The position numbers and the translations under genes are program-made. DNA of 64,000 nucleotides from assembly GCA_946405435.1 (NCBI GenBank), contig CAMJHF010000009.1, forward strand, positions 1-64,000. The letters run 5' to 3'. The notes under the pieces were generated by a model. It did not search any database. It saw nothing but the letters and a program-made list of their open reading frames with translations, and had not been told where the DNA came from. Below are positions 58,808 through 64,000 of this stretch, piece after piece (position 1 is the stretch's first letter; every line of letters starts with the position of its first letter). The DNA is from an uncultured Bacteroidales bacterium (GTDB taxonomy: Bacteria > Bacteroidota > Bacteroidia > Bacteroidales > UBA932).

Positions 58808-60432
58808 AAAAGTATGTTTTGATAGCCGCGCTCCTTCTCCTCCCGCTGTGTGCGGGGGCAGGAGTCGTGAAGGGTAAAGTCACTGCCGGCGGCAAGCCCG
58901 TTGCCGGCGTTCAGGTTTCCGACGGCCGCCAGATCGTGCTCACGGACGCCAAGGGACGTTATTCCATGCGTACGGACAAGGCCGACAGCGTGGTGTTCAT
59001 CACCACCCCTTCGGGTTATACGGCCAGGAAGATCGACCCTCTGCGTCCGGGATTCTGGCACCTGCTCACCGCCCCAGCCGGCAAGAAAGAAGTTCATGAC
59101 TTCGTCCTTGAGCCTCAGGACCAGAGCAAGTACAGCGTGATTTTCATCACCGATACCCACTTTGCCGCCGACCCGTCCAGAAACGACCTCAAACGCTTCA
59201 AGTGCACTGTCATGCCGGTGATACGCCGCGAGTACAGCCGTGCCGCCGCCAAAGGCGCAGTGTTTTCCGTGAACCTCGGCGACTTCGCCCACGACCGTTA
59301 CTGGTATGATTTCGGTCTCAACGAAGAGGGGGCCGAACGCTTCCTGTCCATGGCCGGATATCCCATGACTTTGTATTCAGTTTCAGGCAACCACGACAAT
59401 GACGGCGCCGTCGCCGGTCTTGGCGGGCGTACTGATTTTGTGTCCGCATGGAACTACCGCCACACTTGGGGCCCTTCATGTTATTCCGTAAATATAGGGG
59501 GAGACCATTGGGTGTTCATGGATTCTGTAGAGTACATCAACGACGGCGCTCCCGATGCCAAGCACAAGAACATCAACGGCAGGCGCAACTACACTTGCCG
59601 CTTCCTGGACAAGGATATAGAGTGGCTGCGCAAGGATCTGGAGTTCGTCACCCCTGGCACGCGCATTTTCCTCTGCTGCCATGTGCCGCTCCTGAATGAT
59701 TCGAGTACGAGCGAGGTTCTTGCCCCCGGACAGGCCGCCATTATGGATGACGTGTTCAAAGACTTCCCGACAGTCTATGTCTTCTCCGGCCACACGCACA
59801 AGTACATAAATACAAGTTCTGGAGATTTTCCCCGATTCAAGCAGTTTATATTCGGCGCCACTTCGGCGAGCATGTGGCAGCATCCTGCTGGATATCAGGC
59901 CATTGGAACGGACGCCAGCGAGCAGGCGATCAACGTCCTCGACTGCACCGAACCCGATCCACGGCCCCGCTATGTCGCCGTGAGCGGCAATCCCTCCATG
60001 ATGCGCATCTACGACCTTAATGCCGTCGGAGATTTCTACCGCAACGATGAAGGGTGCCGCATCTTCCACCGTCTTTATCCCGACCGTACATGGTATGCCG
60101 ACCCGGCCTACACCAATATGATATATGTGAATTACTGGGGCTATATCCCCGGGCAGACAGTGGAGATTCTTGAAGATGGCAAGCCCCTTGAGGTGAGCCA
60201 AACATTAAGGGATGACCCTCTGTATGTCATCACTTACATAACTCCCAAGCTTGACGAGGGCAGCAAGCCCTCCAAATCCAATCTCAAGGACAGGAAGAAT
60301 TCCCACAGTTTCGTGGCCACGGCTACAACAGCCACGGCCCCTGTCTGTGTCAGGGTCAAAGATCCTGAAGGAAAGGTCGTTTACGAGCAGAATCTGTTCC
60401 GTCCGAAACCATTTAATAAAAATGCTAAATAA
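58804..60432 (+). CDS. Secreted calcineurin-like metallophosphoesterase
   Basis: 542 residues. Signal peptide (LIAALLLLPLCAGAG). N-terminal carboxypeptidase-like Ig fold (GKVTAGGKPVAGVQVSDG), then the metallophosphatase core with all metal motifs: DTHF, GDFAHD, SGNHDND, CCHVP and SGHTH; a C-terminal beta domain closes the chain, as in the three-domain MetallophosN/Metallophos/MetallophosC family of Bacteroidota. Substrate unknown. Translationally coupled to gcvPB although its role is unrelated on its face; SDR gene follows 9 nt later. Confidence 0.85.
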   Translation: MKKYVLIAALLLLPLCAGAGVVKGKVTAGGKPVAGVQVSDGRQIVLTDAKGRYSMRTDKADSVVFITTPSGYTARKIDPLRPGFWHLLTAPAGKKEVHDFVLEPQDQSKYSVIFITDTHFAADPSRNDLKRFKCTVMPVIRREYSRAAAKGAVFSVNLGDFAHDRYWYDFGLNEEGAERFLSMAGYPMTLYSVSGNHDNDGAVAGLGGRTDFVSAWNYRHTWGPSCYSVNIGGDHWVFMDSVEYINDGAPDAKHKNINGRRNYTCRFLDKDIEWLRKDLEFVTPGTRIFLCCHVPLLNDSSTSEVLAPGQAAIMDDVFKDFPTVYVFSGHTHKYINTSSGDFPRFKQFIFGATSASMWQHPAGYQAIGTDASEQAINVLDCTEPDPRPRYVAVSGNPSMMRIYDLNAVGDFYRNDEGCRIFHRLYPDRTWYADPAYTNMIYVNYWGYIPGQTVEILEDGKPLEVSQTLRDDPLYVITYITPKLDEGSKPSKSNLKDRKNSHSFVATATTATAPVCVRVKDPEGKVVYEQNLFRPKPFNKNAK

Positions 60433-60441
60433 CTAACGTAC

Positions 60442-61212
60442 ATGAAGAATTATTTTGACCTTACCGGACGCGTCGCCGTGGTAACGGGCGCCTCCACCGG
60501 CCTTGGATTGCAGATGGCCAAGGCGTTCGCCAGCCAGGGTGCCAATCTTGTGCTGCTTGCCCGCCGGTTCAATCTCCTGGAAGAAAATGCCAAGGCCATT
60601 ATGGAAGAATTCGGTGTCGAGGTGCTTCCTTTTGCCTGCGACATTACCGATACGGAAAAAGTCAAAGCTGCGGTAGCCGCTACCATGGCCAGGTTCGGCC
60701 GTGTGGACATCCTCATGAACAATGCCGGCACCGGAGCCGTGGATGATGCAGAGAACATTACGGACGAGCAGTTCAAGAAGGAACTGGATATCGACCTCTT
60801 CGGAACTTTTGTATGCTCACGTGAGTTCGGCAAGGAAATGATCAAGGCCGGGTTCGGCCGTATCATCAATATCGCCTCCATGTATGGCCTGGTGGGCAAC
60901 CTCATCTGCGGCAGTGCGCCTTATCATGCTGCCAAGGGCGGCGTTGTCAACCTTACACGTGCACTTGCAGCCGAGTGGGGCAAACACGGCATTACCGTCA
61001 ACAGTATCTGCCCCGGTTATTTCTATACCGACCTTACCACCGCAACCCTGGATTCCGATTACTTCCAGGCCATTGCCAAGCAGAGCATCCCTCTGGGACG
61101 TTACGGCAAGAGCGGCGAGCTGGACACCTGCGCCCTTTTCCTCGCATCTCCAGCCAGCACCTATGTCAACGGCCAGAACATCGCCGTCGACGGCGGCTAC
61201 ACTTGCATCTGA
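60442..61212 (+). CDS. Short-chain dehydrogenase/reductase
   Basis: 256 residues. NAD(P) motif TGASTGLGLQ, NNAGTG, catalytic Ser in NIASMYGLVG, YHAAKGG (Tyr-x-x-x-Lys) and the C-terminal NGQNIAVDGGYTCI. Closest in style to gluconate 5-dehydrogenase or 3-ketoacyl reductase types; substrate not decided. Last gene of the gcv-led row; terminator follows. Confidence 0.88.
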   Translation: MKNYFDLTGRVAVVTGASTGLGLQMAKAFASQGANLVLLARRFNLLEENAKAIMEEFGVEVLPFACDITDTEKVKAAVAATMARFGRVDILMNNAGTGAVDDAENITDEQFKKELDIDLFGTFVCSREFGKEMIKAGFGRIINIASMYGLVGNLICGSAPYHAAKGGVVNLTRALAAEWGKHGITVNSICPGYFYTDLTTATLDSDYFQAIAKQSIPLGRYGKSGELDTCALFLASPASTYVNGQNIAVDGGYTCI

Positions 61213-61232
61213 TCCATCGTCACATAAGCGCG

Positions 61233-61263
61233 AAAGGCCGGGGCGTCAGCTCCGGCCTTTTTT
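61233..61263 (+). terminator. Terminator between the SDR gene and hutI
   Basis: 12-bp stem AAAGGCCGGGGC/GCTCCGGCCTTT (one G-T pair), loop GTCA, six T on the plus strand (61258-61263). The hutI stop codon (TGA, 61248-61246) lies in the loop, and the minus-strand tail is only three T. Main use is therefore for the plus-strand unit. Confidence 0.9.
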
Positions 61264-62466
61264 GAATACGGAGCGGATCCAGGGGGTACGGTAGGTGTAG
61301 GGGATGCGGGTGAGGGTCCAGCCGGGGCGGGTGAGTATCAGGTCGGCACGTTTGCCCGGGGTGATGGAGCCGGTCTGGTCGCTCAAGCCCATGGCGTAGG
61401 CGGAATTGAGCGTCACCGCGTTGAGGGCCTGTACCGGCGTGAGGCGCATCTTGATGCATGCGAGCGCCATCACGAAGCGCATGTCGCCCATAGGGGAGGA
61501 GCCGGGATTGTAGTCCGAGGCGAGGGCGAGTCCGAGGCCGGTGGAAATGAATTCTTTTGCCCTGCCGAAAGGAATGCCGAGGAAGAAGGACGAGCCGGGA
61601 AGCATGGTGGGCATTGTGCCGCTGCCTTTGAGAGCCTCTATCTCAGCATTGGTGGTCTGCTCCAGATGGTCCACAGACAGGGCGCCGTGGGCCACGCCCA
61701 CCTGCACTCCGCCGCTGACTCCCAGTTCGTTGGCGTGTATCTTTGGCCTGAGTCCATAGCGGGCGCCGGCCTCAAGGATGCGGTCTGTGTCTTCGGGGGA
61801 GAAGAACCCCGTGTCGCAGAATACGTCCACGAAATCTGCATACTCCGCTGCTCTGGGCATCATGTCCAGGATTTCCTGAACGTATGCCTCGTGGGTATAG
61901 CCCCGCCCCACGGCGTGCGCTCCGAGGAAGGTGGAACGTATGAGGGCCGGAACGCTTTCGCTTATGCGCCGGATGACGCGCAGCATCTTGAGTTCGCCTT
62001 CCGGGCAGAGACCGTAGCCGCTTTTGATTTCAATTGAGGTTGTGCCGGCCGCCATCATTTCTTGGACGCGCTCCATGGACTGGTGGTAGAGTTCGTCTTC
62101 CGGGGTGGCGTTCAGCAGGTCGGCGGAATTGAGTATTCCGCCTCCGCGGGCTGCTATCTGCTCGTAGCTCAGGCCGTTGATCTTGTCTATGAATTCGCCT
62201 TCGCGGCTGCCGGCGTATACGATGTGGGTATGGCTGTCGCAGAAACCCGGCATTACCATTCCGCCTTCGGCATCAATTACTTCTTCATCTTTATCATCAT
62301 CGGGATAGAGTGCTCCGGTGCTGCCGAAGCCGGCGATGGTGCCGTCGGGGGCGATGCGGAGCCAGGCGTCGTGCAGGATGCCGGTTTCGTTCATCTCGGA
62401 GCCTTGCTTCCGCAGGACTCCCTGCGGAACGATACCAACCAGTTCGCCTATGTTCTTCAGAAGCAT
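61246..62466 (-). CDS. hutI: Imidazolonepropionase
   Basis: 406 residues. CDSHTHIVYAGSREGEF with the metal HxH, INGLSYEQIAARGGGILN, PKIHANELGVSGGVQVGVAHGALSVDHLE in two parts, and LALASDYNPGSSP. Third step of histidine degradation: opens imidazolone-5-propionate to formiminoglutamate. Overlaps hutH by 10 bp. Confidence 0.96.
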   Translation of the reverse strand: MLLKNIGELVGIVPQGVLRKQGSEMNETGILHDAWLRIAPDGTIAGFGSTGALYPDDDKDEEVIDAEGGMVMPGFCDSHTHIVYAGSREGEFIDKINGLSYEQIAARGGGILNSADLLNATPEDELYHQSMERVQEMMAAGTTSIEIKSGYGLCPEGELKMLRVIRRISESVPALIRSTFLGAHAVGRGYTHEAYVQEILDMMPRAAEYADFVDVFCDTGFFSPEDTDRILEAGARYGLRPKIHANELGVSGGVQVGVAHGALSVDHLEQTTNAEIEALKGSGTMPTMLPGSSFFLGIPFGRAKEFISTGLGLALASDYNPGSSPMGDMRFVMALACIKMRLTPVQALNAVTLNSAYAMGLSDQTGSITPGKRADLILTRPGWTLTRIPYTYRTPWIRSVFKKGRS

Positions 62467-63950
62467 AAGTATTGCTCGTTGCGGATGAATTGGACGGACT
62501 TTTCTATCAGCGGATGCATGTAGCAGTCGGTGTCTACGAAGGGCACCTCCTTGCGGAAGTCGGCGAAGATCCTTTCAAGTATAGGAGATGACTTGGCCGG
62601 GCGGCGGAACTCAAGGGCCTGCGCCGCATTGAACAGTTCTATGCCTAATACTGTCTCTACATTGTCCACGATGCGCACAAGTTTGGTCGCGGAGTTGGAG
62701 CCCATGCTCACATGGTCTTCCTGGCCCTGCGAAGAGGGGATTGAGTCGCATGAGGCGGGCCAGCAGAAGCCTTTGTTCTGGCTCACTATGGATGCGGCCG
62801 TGTACTGCGGAATCATGAAACCGCTGTTGAGGCCGGGATTGGCCACGAGGTACTTTGGCAGGCCGCGCAAGCCGTGGATCAGCTGATAGGTGCGCCTCTC
62901 CGATATGCTTGCAAGTTCCGACATCGCTATGCTCAGGGCGTCCATCGGTATGGCGATGGGCTCCCCGTGGAAATTTCCGGCGGATATGATCATGTCTTCG
63001 TCGGGGAAGATGTTCGGATTGTCCGTGGCTGAATTTATCTCGTTCTCAATCACCGACTTAACATATAGGATATTGTCTTTTACGGCGCCGTGGACCTGCG
63101 GGATGCAGCGGAAGCTGTAGGGGTCCTGGACATGTTCCTTCGGCCTGTTTATCAGCTCGCTTCCGTCGAGTATCTGCATGAAACGCCTGCCTGTGCATAT
63201 CTGGCCTTTGTGGGGACGCAGCTGATGTGTGAGGGGAAGGAAAGGCTCGATGCGCCCGTCGAAAGCATCCAGGGACATGGCTCCTATGAGGTCGGCCCAT
63301 CGGGACAGCCGCATGCTCTTGAGCAGCGACCATACGGCGTGGGCGCTCATGAACTGCGTTCCGTTGAGCAGGGCAAGTCCTTCCTTGGACTGGAGCTTGA
63401 TAGGCTCCCAGCCTTTTTCGGCCCAGACCTCGGCCGCGGGACGTATCCGCCCCTTATAGAGGACCTCGCTCATCCCTATGATCGGAAGGCTCAGGTGTGC
63501 CAGGGGAGCCAGGTCGCCGGAGGCTCCCAGGGACCCCTGCTGGTATACGACGGGCAGAATGTCCTCGTTGAACATGTCGATAAGACGCTGAACGGTCTGG
63601 AGCTGGACTCCCGAGTGCCCGTAAGAGAGGCTCTGGGCCTTCAGGAAGAGCATCAGTTTGACTATTTTCGGCCTTACTGTTTCGCCTGAACCGCATGCGT
63701 GGGACATCACCAGGTTGTGCTGGAGCTGCGAAAGTTCGTCTGCGGGAATCGTCACGTTGTACAGGGAGCCGAAGCCTGTGGTTATGCCGTAGATCGGCCT
63801 TTCGATGTCCTGCATCTTGTCGTCAAGGTATTTGCGGCATTTAAGGATCGCCTCTTTTGCCTTTTCCGACAGGGCGAGGGTGTAGTTCTCGTCTATGATT
63901 TGTTTGAGCTCTTCAAGCGTTATCGGTTCGGTTGAGATGTAGTGTGTCAT
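62457..63950 (-). CDS. hutH: Histidine ammonia-lyase
   Basis: 497 residues. YGITTGFGSLYN, and GSLGASGDLAPLAHLSLP in which Ala143-Ser144-Gly145 cyclise to the MIO cofactor; VLEIELFNAAQALEFRRP-like segment and SNSATKLVRI are the usual late motifs. First step: histidine to urocanate and ammonia. Its ATG overlaps the stop of the next gene upstream (ATGA). Confidence 0.97.
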   Translation of the reverse strand: MTHYISTEPITLEELKQIIDENYTLALSEKAKEAILKCRKYLDDKMQDIERPIYGITTGFGSLYNVTIPADELSQLQHNLVMSHACGSGETVRPKIVKLMLFLKAQSLSYGHSGVQLQTVQRLIDMFNEDILPVVYQQGSLGASGDLAPLAHLSLPIIGMSEVLYKGRIRPAAEVWAEKGWEPIKLQSKEGLALLNGTQFMSAHAVWSLLKSMRLSRWADLIGAMSLDAFDGRIEPFLPLTHQLRPHKGQICTGRRFMQILDGSELINRPKEHVQDPYSFRCIPQVHGAVKDNILYVKSVIENEINSATDNPNIFPDEDMIISAGNFHGEPIAIPMDALSIAMSELASISERRTYQLIHGLRGLPKYLVANPGLNSGFMIPQYTAASIVSQNKGFCWPASCDSIPSSQGQEDHVSMGSNSATKLVRIVDNVETVLGIELFNAAQALEFRRPAKSSPILERIFADFRKEVPFVDTDCYMHPLIEKSVQFIRNEQYLCF

Positions 63951-64000
63951 TTCTGTTTAAGTGCATTGATTATCAGTTGGTCGTCTGCTGCATTGGGAAG
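63947..64000 (-). CDS. C-terminus of a gene upstream of hutH, cut by the window edge
   Basis: Open on the minus strand from the window edge to TGA at 63949-63947; the visible end reads LPNAADDQLIINALKQK. The ATGA overlap with hutH makes it part of the same operon. Another histidine-degradation gene (hutU, ftcD or a cyclodeaminase) is expected there, but 17 residues do not decide it. Confidence 0.5.
   Translation of the reverse strand, partial: LPNAADDQLIINALKQK

Overview
The window looks like a chromosomal segment of a moderately G+C-rich Bacteroidales bacterium (phylum Bacteroidota). The support is the repeated promoter box TAnnTTTG, many lipobox lipoproteins, FimA/Mfa-type fimbrillins with Mfa2/FimB and DUF4906 partners, a BACON-domain lipoprotein, DUF5020, DUF4369-type thioredoxin lipoproteins, and a split histidine/glycine degradation gene content typical of gut Bacteroidales. 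No genus is claimed.

Layout. 1-2.8 kb: 3' part of a GLUG-repeat surface protein plus a small lipoprotein. 2.9-5.2 kb: a scarred, accessory stretch holding an AAA ATPase gene bracketed by two 52-bp palindromic repeats, then two gene remnants (an Amidase_3 amidase and a WYL regulator) that meet head to head with their 5' parts missing, then tRNA-Phe. 5.3-21 kb: housekeeping genes: a PriA-like protein whose helicase motifs are eroded, lpdA, pgi, glpQ, glpK, glpF, a DUF5020 protein, folD, a guaB without CBS domains, a C11 cysteine peptidase lipoprotein, a xerD-type recombinase, tdk, rsmI, a helix-hairpin-helix membrane protein and a DUF389 protein. 21-24.2 kb: a PagL-like outer-membrane protein, a decayed IS30-family element, a thioredoxin-like lipoprotein, a truncated Fic gene and tRNA-Arg. 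24.2-33.9 kb: rplS, dnaJ-grpE, a GlpT-type transporter, a DUF1846 protein, a SlyD-like isomerase, a glycosyltransferase, trkA and an HI0933-type flavoprotein. 33.9-38.4 kb: a 46-residue peptide gene plus a large BACON lipoprotein, then a TMEM43-family membrane protein. 38.4-43.5 kb: four or five glycosyltransferases and a flippase around tRNA-Gly. 43.5-47.6 kb: secA, a bactofilin, and a small zinc-ribbon protein. 47.9-52.8 kb: a short SSB followed directly by a fimbrial operon. 52.7-60.4 kb: an arginase-family enzyme, then an unknown gene, lplA and the whole glycine cleavage operon (gcvT, gcvH, gcvPA, gcvPB) with a metallophosphoesterase. 60.4-64 kb: an SDR enzyme and the histidine degradation genes hutI and hutH, with the tail of one more gene at the edge.

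How the genes fit together. LplA (lipoylation of GcvH), GcvT/H/PA/PB and LpdA (L protein) make a complete glycine cleavage system, and FolD can process its methylene-tetrahydrofolate product. GlpQ, GlpF, GlpK and the GlpT-type transporter form a glycerol/glycerophosphodiester uptake set. HutH and HutI are steps 1 and 3 of histidine degradation. The genome is very compact: ten convergent gene pairs overlap or abut at their stop codons, and many genes start only 3-8 nt after their TAnnTTTG box, which implies leaderless or nearly leaderless mRNAs. No CRISPR array, rRNA or intact insertion sequence was seen.
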